52,342 nucleotides of DNA from Lysobacterales bacterium (GCA_026988115.1 JALSLV010000067.1:1-52342); one strand, 5' to 3'. Counted from the first letter of the stretch, positions 1 through 8,383 are shown. Made by a program: numbers and translations. The notes: a model not told the origin generated them from the sequence alone.

Positions 1-82
1 AAATTAAGATGCAAAAACACATGACGGATATACAAAATCAACCGCAAAGAGTGATATCTTATTTTAAGCATCCTAAAATTTC

Positions 83-1000
83 TTATGCTGCATAAATTGA
101 GCGGTAATATCTAGCAGGGTTAATATAGTTCAGTATAACCAAGACCCCTTTACCATTTTTAGCTATGGTTTTCATTGCCCTTTGGGCTGTCCAATAACCA
201 TCCTTTGAGTCAACACCTCGCAATTCACGCAGAAAGTTGGGGAACTGAACTCGCACCAAACATTCGCTATCTTCGGTTAAATCACCCACATAAAACGCCA
301 AATGCTGCGTATTGCTAATTTTATCGTTAAATTTTTTAACCTTAAAATCGCCCCATTGGGTATTATAAACAGACTCTTCTGCCACTTCTACCGTGCATTC
401 ATTTTGCATACGGTACTGGATTAAATCCGCAATCGTTCCAATCTTTAAATCGTGCTTTTTGGCAAAAGTTACCAAATCATCGCGGCGCGCCATGCTTCCG
501 TCTTCATTCATGATTTCAACAATTACCGCAGCTGGGGTTAAACCTGCCAAATGCGCAATGTCACAACCCGCCTCAGTGTGTCCCGCACGCGACAAAACAC
601 CACCAGGTTTTGCCATCAAGGGAAAAATATGTCCAGGTACAACCAAGTCATCAGCTGTGGCATTGACATTGACCGCATCAATAATGGTTTTATAGCGGTC
701 ATAGGCTGATATTCCTGTGGTTATGCCATGGGCAGCATCAATAGAAACGGTGAAATTGGTTTCTAATTGTGCGGTATTTTTATTCACCATTAAGTTCAAG
801 CCCAATTGTTCGCACTTTTTTGGCATCAAAGTCAGGCAGATTAAACCGCGGGCATGGATAGACATAAAATTAATAATTTCAGGTGTGATGCAATTGGCAG
901 ACACCACTAAATCCCCTTCATTCTCTCGGTCTTCATCGTCCATGAGAATGACCATTTTGCCATTTTTTATGTCTTGGATTAGTTCTATTATTGTGTTCAT
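83..1000 (-). CDS. ribBA: 3,4-dihydroxy-2-butanone 4-phosphate synthase with degenerate GTP cyclohydrolase II-like tail
   Basis: 305 aa. The N-terminal ~200 residues are a complete DHBP synthase, which makes the four-carbon riboflavin precursor from ribulose 5-phosphate. The acidic metal-binding loop DDEDRENEGD and the GHTEAGCDIAHLAG motif are both visible. The remaining ~100 residues resemble the start of GTP cyclohydrolase II, but the zinc cysteines are absent (LVRVQFPNFLRELRG where the family has a Cys-rich loop). The protein ends soon after GVLVILN, where relatives usually continue for tens of residues. I therefore infer DHBP synthase activity only, with GTP cyclohydrolase II encoded elsewhere. 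The last codons overlap a repeat at 111-126. No strong Shine-Dalgarno is seen. It lies downstream of ribE, separated from it by two repeat-flanked cassettes. Confidence 0.9.
   Translation of the reverse strand: MNTIIELIQDIKNGKMVILMDDEDRENEGDLVVSANCITPEIINFMSIHARGLICLTLMPKKCEQLGLNLMVNKNTAQLETNFTVSIDAAHGITTGISAYDRYKTIIDAVNVNATADDLVVPGHIFPLMAKPGGVLSRAGHTEAGCDIAHLAGLTPAAVIVEIMNEDGSMARRDDLVTFAKKHDLKIGTIADLIQYRMQNECTVEVAEESVYNTQWGDFKVKKFNDKISNTQHLAFYVGDLTEDSECLVRVQFPNFLRELRGVDSKDGYWTAQRAMKTIAKNGKGVLVILNYINPARYYRSIYAA
111..126 (-). repeat. Dispersed 'ATATTAACCCTGCTAG' repeat, copy 1
   Basis: This 16-bp sequence is the exact reverse complement of 2760-2775, and its ATTAACCCTG core recurs as an inverted pair at 22721-22760. 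This copy lies inside the final codons of ribBA and encodes part of its unusual C-terminus. All three loci are at gene 3' ends. Confidence 0.5.
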
Positions 1001-1010
1001 ATTGTTTTTT

Positions 1011-1040
1011 TTACCACAGAGGACACAGAGTTCACAGAGG
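1011..1040 (+). repeat. Left array of 9-bp ACACAGAGG-type units, cassette A
   Basis: The sequence reads TTACCACAGAGG-ACACAGAG-TTCACAGAGG, a core CACAGAG repeated every 9 bp. It abuts the stop codon of the GxxExxY gene (1042-1044) and begins 10 bp upstream of the ribBA start. It is in inverted orientation relative to the array at 1422-1452. Confidence 0.8.
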
Positions 1041-1041
1041 G

Positions 1042-1413
1042 TTATAGTTTAAATCTTTTTATGCCAATCACTAAACGATTGACATTAAAGTTAATTAATA
1101 ACCCTGTTTTTATTTGTGCTAATTTCATATAGGTTAGGATTTGTGCATCATCAATGGATGTTAGTTTTTTAATACTTTTGAGTTCAATGATTACTTCGTT
1201 CTCAATTAATAAATCTATTCGATATCCACAATCCAGATTTGTTCCTTTGTAATTTACGGGCATAGGCAATTGTTTCTGAAAAGAAATATTATTTAAAGAA
1301 AGTTCATGAATAAGACAATTTTCATAGGTTGATTCCATAAGACCAGGACCTAAAGTACGGTGCACCTCTATGGCGCAGCCTATAATCTTTTCTGTCAATT
1401 TATCTTTTTCCAT
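1042..1413 (-). CDS. GxxExxY family protein, PD-(D/E)XK nuclease-like
   Basis: 123 aa, the usual length of the family. The signature is seen at residues ~23-30 as GLMESTY (G-x-x-E-x-x-Y) within a GCAIEVHRTLGPG context. A second block, IDLLIENEVIIELK, gives the D...E-x-K pattern of PD-(D/E)XK nucleases. The molecular role of the family is not established to my knowledge; a nuclease-like fold is known, activity is inference. The ORF almost fills the space between two inverted CACAGAG arrays (1011-1040 and 1422-1452), like a self-contained cassette dropped between ribE and ribBA. The start at 1413 gives the family N-terminus (MEKDKLTEKIIGCAIEVH). Confidence 0.88.
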   Translation of the reverse strand: MEKDKLTEKIIGCAIEVHRTLGPGLMESTYENCLIHELSLNNISFQKQLPMPVNYKGTNLDCGYRIDLLIENEVIIELKSIKKLTSIDDAQILTYMKLAQIKTGLLINFNVNRLVIGIKRFKL

Positions 1414-1421
1414 CTCTTTTT

Positions 1422-1452
1422 ACTCTGTGTGCTCTGTGACCTCTGTGGTTAA
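1422..1452 (-). repeat. Right array of 9-bp units, cassette A
   Basis: On the minus strand this reads TTAACCACAGAGG-TCACAGAGC-ACACAGAGT. With 1011-1040 it forms imperfect terminal inverted repeats around the GxxExxY gene. Both outer ends start with TTA(A)CCACAGAGG. Confidence 0.8.
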
Positions 1453-1503
1453 ATTTTTTAAGGGCATTCTAAATAATAAGTTTATATTTTCACTATCCTT
1501 TAT

Positions 1504-1580
1504 CTAAAAATATGATTTTTTAGCTTTTTTAAATTCTTCAATGAGTTCTTGATATCATTCATAGTTTTTTGTTTTGTTAT
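1504..1580 (-). pseudogene. Possible coding relic between the two cassettes
   Basis: The 130-bp AT-rich gap between the cassettes holds, on the minus strand, a short frame reading YQELIEEFKKAKKSYF before a TAG stop. It is interrupted by a TGA at 1555-1557 preceded by NNKTKNYE. Its protein-like composition suggests the tail of a decayed gene. There is no start codon and no family match I can name. This is speculative. Confidence 0.2.
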
Positions 1581-1609
1581 TAACCTCAGAGGACACAGAG
1601 TTCACAGAA
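1581..1609 (+). repeat. Left array of 9-bp units, cassette B
   Basis: The sequence reads TTAACCTCAGAGG-ACACAGAG-TTCACAGA and has the same outer TTAACC and 9-bp period as cassette A. It lies 11 bp past the stop of the 1620-2006 gene. Confidence 0.8.
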
Positions 1610-1619
1610 AAGTAGAGCA

Positions 1620-2006
1620 TTACCATGATTTATTTCTGGCTTTTAAGACTCTCTTCCAAACTTCAGCGGATGTTGCATTTTGCCAAACTCCTCCAAGCAA
1701 ATAATTGAATTTAGGATCTTTTCTTGCCAATTCTTCAATCTCATCTATATAGTTCTCACCTGTTTTTGATAATAATTCTTCTAACGCTCCTGCTGCTAAA
1801 ATTGAACTAATTTTTTGTGGTATATCTTGTTGATTAGTGTGCTTAATAAAACTCCACAATTCATCGTAGTGACTTTTATATGCCATATCCATAACATATT
1901 CAACAGCCCAGTGTAAATCATCACCATTGCTCTTTTCTTTTGTATAAGCGTCAATCCATTCTTTTGAAAGTTCATTTGTTTTTATTTTATAACTATTATT
2001 TTCCAC
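1620..2006 (-). CDS. DUF6869-like hypothetical protein
   Basis: 128 aa with a GTG start. The second half (AAGALEELLSKTG, then a dp-FnylLGGVWQNATSAEVW pattern) resembles what I know as the DUF6869 family; that assignment is by eye. No function is known. The composition is soluble, with no signal peptide or membrane segment. The coding sequence exactly spans the space between two inverted CACAGAG arrays, and its GTG start is formed at the inner edge of the right array, so initiation signals come from repeat DNA. The next in-frame ATG is ~37 residues in and would remove conserved sequence. It probably depends on transcription from ribE. Confidence 0.65.
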   Translation of the reverse strand: MENNSYKIKTNELSKEWIDAYTKEKSNGDDLHWAVEYVMDMAYKSHYDELWSFIKHTNQQDIPQKISSILAAGALEELLSKTGENYIDEIEELARKDPKFNYLLGGVWQNATSAEVWKRVLKARNKSW

Positions 2007-2037
2007 CTCTGTGATCTCTGTGTCCTCTGTGGTTAAA
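2006..2037 (-). repeat. Right array of 9-bp units, cassette B
   Basis: On the minus strand it reads TTTAACCACAGAGG-ACACAGAG-ATCACAGAGG. It ends exactly where the ribE stop codon (2038-2040) begins, so the cassette sits immediately downstream of ribE. Confidence 0.8.
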
Positions 2038-2652
2038 TCAAGAGTTAACTAAACTCGATTTAAAATCAGGAAGCATCTTTTCAACGTAACGGGCGATGGT
2101 ATCAATTTCTAGATTGACTTTGTCGCCAACTTTTAACAGACCCAAATTGGTATGCTCTAAGGTATGTGGAATTAAATTAACCGACACCACGCAGTTTTCA
2201 ATTCCATTCACCGTTAAACTTACACCGTTGATAGCAACAGAGCCTTTTTTTACAATAAACTTATCTAAATCAACTGGGATTTTAAATTGATAAATAGTCG
2301 AACGGGCACTGGTTTCAATACCAACACAGAGTGCTACAGCATCCACATGACCCGAAACCAAATGACCCCCAAGCTTATCTTTTAGGGTCAAAGATTTTTC
2401 TAAGTTGATTGCTGAACCTATTTGCCAATCAGCTACTTGGGTTTTGGATAAAGTTTCTAAGGATATATCAAGCGAAATCTTATCTCCATCAATCTCTGTC
2501 ACGGTTAGACACACACCATTACACGCAATGCTGTCGCCCAATTCGATATCTGATACTTCCTTAAAATTAGTTTTAACCACAAAGCTAAAATCCCCTTTTG
2601 TTTGTTGTTTGAAAACGACCTGACCAACACTTTGAATGATGCCTGTAAACAT
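2038..2652 (-). CDS. ribE: Riboflavin synthase, alpha subunit type
   Basis: 204 aa, typical length. It catalyses dismutation of two 6,7-dimethyl-8-ribityllumazine molecules to riboflavin in the cytosol. It starts with the diagnostic MFTGIIQ and contains two tandem lumazine-binding barrels, marked by GDSIACNGVCLTV and GGHLVSGHVDAVA in the first and by GSVAINGVSLTVNG and the HT(L)xxTN-like HTLEHTNLG in the second. It would normally be co-transcribed with ribBA; here two repeat-bracketed cassettes intervene. I looked for an FMN riboswitch upstream (2653-2795) and did not find one. Confidence 0.95.
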   Translation of the reverse strand: MFTGIIQSVGQVVFKQQTKGDFSFVVKTNFKEVSDIELGDSIACNGVCLTVTEIDGDKISLDISLETLSKTQVADWQIGSAINLEKSLTLKDKLGGHLVSGHVDAVALCVGIETSARSTIYQFKIPVDLDKFIVKKGSVAINGVSLTVNGIENCVVSVNLIPHTLEHTNLGLLKVGDKVNLEIDTIARYVEKMLPDFKSSLVNS

Positions 2653-2759
2653 AGTATTTTTACATTAAAGAGACCTTTGCAATATAGTGGTGATTACACT
2701 ATTGTTCAATATTTAATCAAAAACAAATCAATTAAATTCAATAGGATGTGCAACGACTA

Positions 2760-2775
2760 ATATTAACCCTGCTAG
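2760..2775 (+). repeat. Dispersed 'ATATTAACCCTGCTAG' repeat, copy 2
   Basis: Perfect 16-bp inverse match to 111-126, with looser similarity extending to ACTA on the left and TACC on the right. It lies between the RND permease stop (2796) and the ribE start (2652), in the 3' untranslated region of the permease. Confidence 0.5.
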
Positions 2776-2795
2776 AGAATACCATTCATCACGAG

Positions 2796-5700
2796 TTAAA
2801 CCATTGCTTCACCTTTCTTAATTTTATAAAACCCAACGTCTTCTAAAATACCATAAACCGATGGCAATACCAACATCACAAGCATGGTTGAGGTCAACAT
2901 GCCAAAGACAATACTTGTCACCAATGGAACTAAAATTAAAGCTTGAGTGCTGGTTTCAAACAACAAGGGCACCATGCCCGCTACAGTTGTGGCAGAGGTT
3001 AAAAAGATGGCTCGAAATCTATCGCGCACGGCTTGACCAGCGGCTGCATGAAAGCTCATGCCTTCTTCGACATGATTTTTGACAAAGATGACCAAAAGGA
3101 TTGAATCATTGACCACGATGCCTGCCAATGACACAAATCCAATCATGCTAGGCAAGGTAAAATCCAGACCCATGATAAGGTGTCCCCAGATAGCACCGAT
3201 GAGAGCTAAAGGAATATTGAGCATGACTATGGCAGGTTCTCGATAATTTTTGAAAATTAACGATAACAGTAAAAATACGCCAATGGCTCCCAAACCAAAA
3301 CCTGAAAGAATAGACATTTTGGTTTCTGTGCCGTTTTCGACCTCTCCTTTAATGGTGATTTTTACATCAGGAAATTGTTCTCTGAGTTTTGGCAATAAGT
3401 TTTTAATCGTGCCATTGATGACTTCGGAAGTATTGGCAATTTCGGCATCGACATCACCAAAGATGGTAACGGTACGTTTGTGGTTAATGCGTCCGATGCG
3501 AGCGGGCTCTCTTTTTTCAATAATATTGGCAATACTGGTAAGTGGAATAGGGTTGCCTGTGCGAGTAAAGACCGATAAGTTGTCAAAGTCGCGTAGCTCT
3601 TTGCCCTGTTCGCTTTCCAATTTAGTAATGATTTCATAAGACTCACCTTTATGGTAAATTTCATCCACTTTAACGCCTTGGTAGGCGGCACGCAATTGTC
3701 CAGCAATATTGCGGGCATCAATACCTGCTGCTAAGGCTCCGTGTTTGAGTTCGATGGTGAATTGTGGTTTGCCAGGACGCATGTCATCAATCAGATTATT
3801 GACACCGTCATAGCCACGTAACCAATTTTGCAACGCCCACGATGCTTGTGAAACCCGCTCTAAATCCTCACCACTCAAGCGAATTTCAATGGCACGGCCT
3901 GCAGGCCCAACTTTGGGTTCTCGAAATAGAATACTCAAAACACTGGGAATATCACCGCTGTTGGCTTTCCATGTACTGGTCAGTTCCGCAACGGTCGTGT
4001 TACGTTTTTCTGTATTGAGTAAATCTAAAGAAATCGTGGCTAAATGTGTGCCGTTTTCAGGCACTTGCCCATGCACACCATAACTGAGTTGAATGTTTTT
4101 GACCAAGGGTTCGGATTCATTTTTATTGAATTCTTTTACCGTTTTATCCAAAGACAACAACAATTGTGCCATGACTTTTTCGGTTTCTGCCAGCGGTGTG
4201 CCTTGGGGTAATAATATTTGCGCATCAACAGTATTGCCTTCCATATCAGGAAAGGCTTTAAACTTGACCGTCCCCGTAGCAATCAATCCCACCGAAAAAA
4301 CCAACATGGCAATAGCCAAACCCACCGTCACATAACGATAAGAAATGGCAAAATCAGCCGCTTTGCCCATGTTTTCACGCCACCTTTCAAACATGGCTTC
4401 AAACTTTTTGCGATAGCGGTGTGGTTCTTTTTCGTGTGAATGTTGTAAAGAATGCATCAAATGATGCGGCAACACCAAAAAGGCTTCAATCAAACTGACG
4501 GTTAAAACTGACAACAGCACCACAGGTAAAACGCCCAATATTTGCCCCATATCGCCTTTCATCATTAGCAAAGAACCAAATAAAAAAGCAGAGGTTAAGA
4601 ATGATGCAAAAACTCCAGCAAATACTCGTTGAGTTCCTGCAATGGCTGCGTCCATTGGTGACAGTCCTTTTTTGTATTCGTGAGCAATACTTTCAGATAA
4701 AACGATTGCATCGTCCATCAAAATACCAATTGCCATTAATAGGGCAATCATGGAAATCATGTTGATGGTCACACCGAAAAATACCATCATCGCAAGTCCG
4801 CCTAAAAATGAAACAGGTAAGCCAACCGCCACCCAAAAGGTGTAGCGCCAAGTAAAAAACGCAAATAAAACCAATGAAGCTAAAATCAGACCTTGCCAAC
4901 CATTGGTGATTAATAATTTAAGTCGGTCTTTGACCAACGCCGCACCATCTTGAGTGATGGTTAATCGAGTTGATGTGGGCAAAATAGCATTTTCGGTTTG
5001 AACAAACTCTTCAATAGCTGCATAGACTTTCAAAATATCATCGGTGGTGTTTTTGCTGACTTTTAATAAACCAGCACGCTGTCCATTGAGTTCTATGCGG
5101 TCTTCTTTGTTTTCAAAAGTGTCTTTTATTGTCGCAATATCACCTACCGTAATTTCAGCACCACCTTTGGTATTCATAATGACTAAATCAGATAGTTCTT
5201 TTGCTGTTTTACGAATATTGTCAAAACGAATTTGGTAGGATTTTTCATCGGCTTCTAATAATCCAGCCGGTAAATCAATGCCTTGAGTTGCAATAAGGTT
5301 GGCAATATCTTGCACGCTTAATTTGTATTTCAACAACACATTTGGATCAATCAACACCTGCAATTGATGAGTAGAAAAGCCACCGACAGTAACGATGGGG
5401 ATTTTCGGATTAGCCAACAACTTATCGCGGTATTCTTCGGTTAAGGCCTTGAGTTCGGCATTGGTTAATCCTTTTGAAGTGATGGCGACATTGGCAACAG
5501 GGCTGACCCGACCCAATTCAACAATGCTTGGGTCTTCGGTTTCATCAGGGAAATCCTGCACACCATCAACCGCGGCTTTTATGTCGTTGTAGAAGTTTTC
5601 TATGTCGCCTGCTTCCTGCATTTCCAAGGTGAAAATAGCAATGTTATCACGGGCATCACACACTTGCTCTTTTAAAAAGCTGATGCCATCGGTGGCATCT

Positions 5701-5900
5701 TCCATTCGATTACAAATGGCATCTTCAACATCATTGGGGTTGGCACCAGGGTAAATCATTTTGACTTGCACTTTGCTGGGTTTGAGCAATGGGAACGACT
5801 CTTTGTTTAAACGAGCTAAAGAAGCAATACCAATGGCAATAATCGCCATCATCAGTATATTGCCAGCCGTTGGGTGCTTGATGAAATACTTTATCATCAT
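2796..5900 (-). CDS. RND multidrug efflux permease, AcrB/HAE1 family
   Basis: 1034 aa, the normal length for an inner-membrane trimeric RND pump driven by proton influx. TM1 follows MMIKYFIKHPTAGN. The TM4 proton-relay pair is present in GILMDDAIVLSE (two adjacent Asp), and the long periplasmic porter loops and a C-terminal TM bundle (GIVVNDSILLV) are recognisable. The two Asp in TM4 place it with HAE1 rather than the heavy-metal type encoded at 16045. The start codon overlaps the adaptor stop as TAATG, so the two are translationally coupled. No outer-membrane factor follows, so it probably borrows a TolC-like channel encoded elsewhere. Substrate unknown. Confidence 0.93.
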   Translation of the reverse strand: MMIKYFIKHPTAGNILMMAIIAIGIASLARLNKESFPLLKPSKVQVKMIYPGANPNDVEDAICNRMEDATDGISFLKEQVCDARDNIAIFTLEMQEAGDIENFYNDIKAAVDGVQDFPDETEDPSIVELGRVSPVANVAITSKGLTNAELKALTEEYRDKLLANPKIPIVTVGGFSTHQLQVLIDPNVLLKYKLSVQDIANLIATQGIDLPAGLLEADEKSYQIRFDNIRKTAKELSDLVIMNTKGGAEITVGDIATIKDTFENKEDRIELNGQRAGLLKVSKNTTDDILKVYAAIEEFVQTENAILPTSTRLTITQDGAALVKDRLKLLITNGWQGLILASLVLFAFFTWRYTFWVAVGLPVSFLGGLAMMVFFGVTINMISMIALLMAIGILMDDAIVLSESIAHEYKKGLSPMDAAIAGTQRVFAGVFASFLTSAFLFGSLLMMKGDMGQILGVLPVVLLSVLTVSLIEAFLVLPHHLMHSLQHSHEKEPHRYRKKFEAMFERWRENMGKAADFAISYRYVTVGLAIAMLVFSVGLIATGTVKFKAFPDMEGNTVDAQILLPQGTPLAETEKVMAQLLLSLDKTVKEFNKNESEPLVKNIQLSYGVHGQVPENGTHLATISLDLLNTEKRNTTVAELTSTWKANSGDIPSVLSILFREPKVGPAGRAIEIRLSGEDLERVSQASWALQNWLRGYDGVNNLIDDMRPGKPQFTIELKHGALAAGIDARNIAGQLRAAYQGVKVDEIYHKGESYEIITKLESEQGKELRDFDNLSVFTRTGNPIPLTSIANIIEKREPARIGRINHKRTVTIFGDVDAEIANTSEVINGTIKNLLPKLREQFPDVKITIKGEVENGTETKMSILSGFGLGAIGVFLLLSLIFKNYREPAIVMLNIPLALIGAIWGHLIMGLDFTLPSMIGFVSLAGIVVNDSILLVIFVKNHVEEGMSFHAAAGQAVRDRFRAIFLTSATTVAGMVPLLFETSTQALILVPLVTSIVFGMLTSTMLVMLVLPSVYGILEDVGFYKIKKGEAMV

Positions 5901-7303
5901 TATTCTCCAGCTGCTTCTTTTCTGAACTTATTGGCATAATCTTCAACAAACATTTGCTTGATTGGTAAACCCTGCATAACAGGAATAACGTCACTGACGA
6001 TTAATTGTTCACCTTCATTTAATCCATTTTTAAGCACCACTAAATCAGCTTGAGAGTAAGCAATTTCAACAGGACGAATATCCAGCGTGTTATCTGCCAT
6101 AGCCACATAGACACGATCTTGGTGCACGGCTTTTCGAGGGATTACCAAAGTGGGTTTAGTCGGTGCAAAAAACTCAACCGACGTGTACATGCCTTTGAGT
6201 AATGGTGGACGAACCCCAGGAATTACTTTTTCATAAGGATTGTTCACGACCACGACCAACCCCAAAGTATCTCGGCTTGGGTCAACTGATTCACTCAAAC
6301 GAATAAGCTCACCGATCCATTCTGACTGGTCGCTACTATTACCAACCAATCGTACACGTGCCTCTAAATTCATGTTTTTAATTGCCATTTGCATGATCTC
6401 TGGGTTTTGCATACTCAAAGACGTATTTTCACCTTCGAATAAATCTGAAACTAAAGCCCTAAATTGCCTTAATGGTAATTGCGCATTTATCTCAACTGCT
6501 TGTACACCTAATGCCTCAAACAACACACCACCTATTGGCGTAAACTCACCATTTTCAACCAAAACCTGCCCAATTCTTGCATCAAAGGGCAGTTTTATTT
6601 CGGTTCGACCCAATGAGTCTTTGCCTTTATTGACTAAACTCTGTGACTGTTTTATCTTAGCGACAACCGCCGCCTTGCGACTGGCAAAAGCCGACAACTT
6701 GCCTTCGATGTCTTGTACTTGTTGCTCCAGCGATAAAACATTTTTCTCTTCTTTATCCAAAGTGCTGCGGGCAATCAGTTTTTTATCCCACATGGACTGT
6801 AAACGCGATAATTCATTGCGTTCAAATGCCAGTTTTTCTTTCGCTATTTTTAACGCACCCTTGGCACTTTTTTCTTCCACGTCTAATTGAGTTAACGAGG
6901 ATTTGCTTCCTGCAAGACCGGCTTTGCTTTGATTCAGTGAGATTTCATAAGTGGTTGGTTCGATACGCAACACCACGGTGCCTTTTTTTAAACTCGCCCC
7001 CTTTTTTAAATCAGGATGAATATACACAATTTTACCACTGACCTCGGTTTTGGCTTTCATCAAAATCGCTGGTTCCACATTACCAAATGCCATCACACGT
7101 GCGCGAAAAGGAATCTTTTTAACCGTTATGACCTCAACGGCTTTGGCAGGATAACCCAATTCTTGATGTTCAATAGGAGCTTTAGTTTTAACCGCAATGA
7201 CCACAATGGCAACCGCCATTGCAATAATAAGAGGTAAAATCGGAAGTTTTTTTAGTATTTTTTTCATGTTCTTAGCCATTGAATGATTTTTATCTTTTTT
7301 CAT
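5900..7303 (-). CDS. RND efflux periplasmic adaptor (membrane fusion protein)
   Basis: About 467 aa from the ATG chosen at 7303; a longer TTG start at 7330 would run close to the operator at 7348-7359, and ATGs at 7279 and 7267 are also possible. A single N-terminal membrane anchor (ILPLIIAMAVAIVVIAV) is followed by the barrel-sandwich half-motif (FGNVEPAILMKAKTEVSGKI), a long alpha-hairpin coiled coil at about residues 120-220, and C-terminal beta-barrel segments (IPRKAVHQDRVYVA). It links the downstream permease to an outer-membrane channel. It is divergently transcribed from the 7382 gene, and a putative TetR operator sits in the shared promoter region. Confidence 0.9.
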   Translation of the reverse strand: MKKDKNHSMAKNMKKILKKLPILPLIIAMAVAIVVIAVKTKAPIEHQELGYPAKAVEVITVKKIPFRARVMAFGNVEPAILMKAKTEVSGKIVYIHPDLKKGASLKKGTVVLRIEPTTYEISLNQSKAGLAGSKSSLTQLDVEEKSAKGALKIAKEKLAFERNELSRLQSMWDKKLIARSTLDKEEKNVLSLEQQVQDIEGKLSAFASRKAAVVAKIKQSQSLVNKGKDSLGRTEIKLPFDARIGQVLVENGEFTPIGGVLFEALGVQAVEINAQLPLRQFRALVSDLFEGENTSLSMQNPEIMQMAIKNMNLEARVRLVGNSSDQSEWIGELIRLSESVDPSRDTLGLVVVVNNPYEKVIPGVRPPLLKGMYTSVEFFAPTKPTLVIPRKAVHQDRVYVAMADNTLDIRPVEIAYSQADLVVLKNGLNEGEQLIVSDVIPVMQGLPIKQMFVEDYANKFRKEAAGE

Positions 7304-7311
7304 TAAATCAC

Positions 7312-7340
7312 TTGCAAAGATTAAAATCAAGGATTATAGT
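7312..7340 (+). promoter_or_regulatory. Predicted sigma-70 promoter for the 7382 operon
   Basis: TTGCAA (7312-7317), 17 bp, TATAGT (7335-7340). An opposite-strand TATAAT overlaps it (7333-7338), suggesting back-to-back promoters controlled by one operator. Confidence 0.5.
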
Positions 7341-7347
7341 GAAGTTT

Positions 7348-7359
7348 GTGAACATTCAC
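7348..7359. promoter_or_regulatory. Putative TetR operator, site 1
   Basis: GTGAACATTCAC has arms GTGAA/TTCAC around a 2-bp centre, 7 bp downstream of the rightward -10 and inside the RND/7382 divergent region. A half-site TAGTGAA lies at 7337-7343. Near-identical palindromes occur at 19491 and 29811. Confidence 0.65.
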
Positions 7360-7381
7360 TAACTTTTATGAGGAAATTATT

Positions 7382-7792
7382 ATGAACGGTAAAAATAACA
7401 TCGCCATTGGCTTTTTAACTATGGGCTTTTTTATGGCTTATGGCTTTTTTCTAATCTATTTAAGAGATTTTGCTCCCGGTAAAGAAGAGTGGGCAAACGC
7501 TTATTCAATCGGAAAACATTTTGAAACTCGACTGGCACATGTACACGGTAATTTATTTGCCTTTTTAAATCTTTTAATAGGCTATTTCTTATTAAGATTC
7601 CATGACAAACTTAGCAACGTAAAAACCATTTCATGGCTCGCTTTAACCGGTCTATTAATGCCTATTGGCATATTGGCTGAAGTTTACTTAGGTTTTCCAC
7701 CTATTTTGGTCTTAATTGGTGCTATTTGCATGACAATTTCTGTTGTTTGGTTAGGATTGTCTTTTTTAAAGATGAAAAGTTTAGGGAATTAA
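7382..7792 (+). CDS. Small four-helix membrane protein, unknown function
   Basis: 136 aa with about four hydrophobic segments (residues ~7-27, 58-78, 88-106 and 110-130). A short polar stretch with RLAHVHGN precedes helix 2, so the His residues could sit at a membrane cofactor site. The pattern faintly recalls styrene-oxide-isomerase-like small membrane proteins, but I would not assign that. It is the first gene after the shared promoter with a TetR operator and is followed 3 bp later by tetR. RBS-like GAGG lies upstream of the ATG. Role probably tied to the efflux/stress regulon (inference). Confidence 0.7.
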   Translation: MNGKNNIAIGFLTMGFFMAYGFFLIYLRDFAPGKEEWANAYSIGKHFETRLAHVHGNLFAFLNLLIGYFLLRFHDKLSNVKTISWLALTGLLMPIGILAEVYLGFPPILVLIGAICMTISVVWLGLSFLKMKSLGN

Positions 7793-7795
7793 CCA

Positions 7796-8383
7796 ATGCA
7801 AGCATTTAAAATGAGTAAACGCCAACAAGAAATTATTGACTGTGCGGGAAAGATTCTGTCCAAATCAGGCATCAGTGGCTTAACCACCAAAAATCTGGCA
7901 TTGGAAATGAAGTTTTCAGAAAGTGCCTTGTATCGACACTTTAAAAGCAAGGGAAAAATTATTGAATCCATGTTGGCGTATATGGAACACGACATGGATC
8001 AACGTCTTGGTGAGGCTGTCCAATCAAAAGACACACCAATTGAACAATTTCAAGCCATGTTTAGTTCACAGTTTGACTTTTTTTCAAAAAATTCACACTT
8101 TGTGGTGGCAGCCTTCTCCGATGGACTAATGGAAGAGTCACGAGCAATCAACCAAGCCATCAAAAAAATTATGGCAGTTAAATACAAACACCTGATGCCA
8201 CTAATACAAACAGGGCAAAAACAAGGTGACTTTACCGATAAAATTGATGCCAAACAACTGATACATATTGTCATGGGAACATTTCGTTTAATGATGTTCA
8301 AATGGCGCATGGATGACTTTAAATTTGATATAAAAAAAGAAGGCGATAAACACATACAAGCCCTTTTAACCCTAATGAGCTAA
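7796..8383 (+). CDS. TetR/AcrR family transcriptional regulator
   Basis: 195 aa. The N-terminal HTH is typical (QEIIDCAGKILSKSGISGLT, then AL.M.FSESALYRHFKSK). The C-terminal ligand domain is helical and divergent. An alternative start at MSKRQQ (7811) would also keep the whole HTH. The gene lies in an apparent operon with the 7382 and 8386 membrane proteins and next to the divergent RND pump. It is the best candidate to bind the palindromes at 7348, 19491 and 29811, by analogy with E. coli CecR, a TetR protein that controls ybhGFSR. The DNA target is inference; family membership is clear. Confidence 0.92.
   Translation: MQAFKMSKRQQEIIDCAGKILSKSGISGLTTKNLALEMKFSESALYRHFKSKGKIIESMLAYMEHDMDQRLGEAVQSKDTPIEQFQAMFSSQFDFFSKNSHFVVAAFSDGLMEESRAINQAIKKIMAVKYKHLMPLIQTGQKQGDFTDKIDAKQLIHIVMGTFRLMMFKWRMDDFKFDIKKEGDKHIQALLTLMS

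Noticed and set aside
2653-2795. Possible FMN riboswitch before ribE
   Set aside because: No RFN-type conserved loops seen; the region before ribD (35195-35284) was also negative.
6240-6890. 216-codon open frame on the plus strand
   Set aside because: It is antisense to the RND adaptor, whose domains are clear; composition is Ser/Leu/Phe-rich shadow coding with no RBS.
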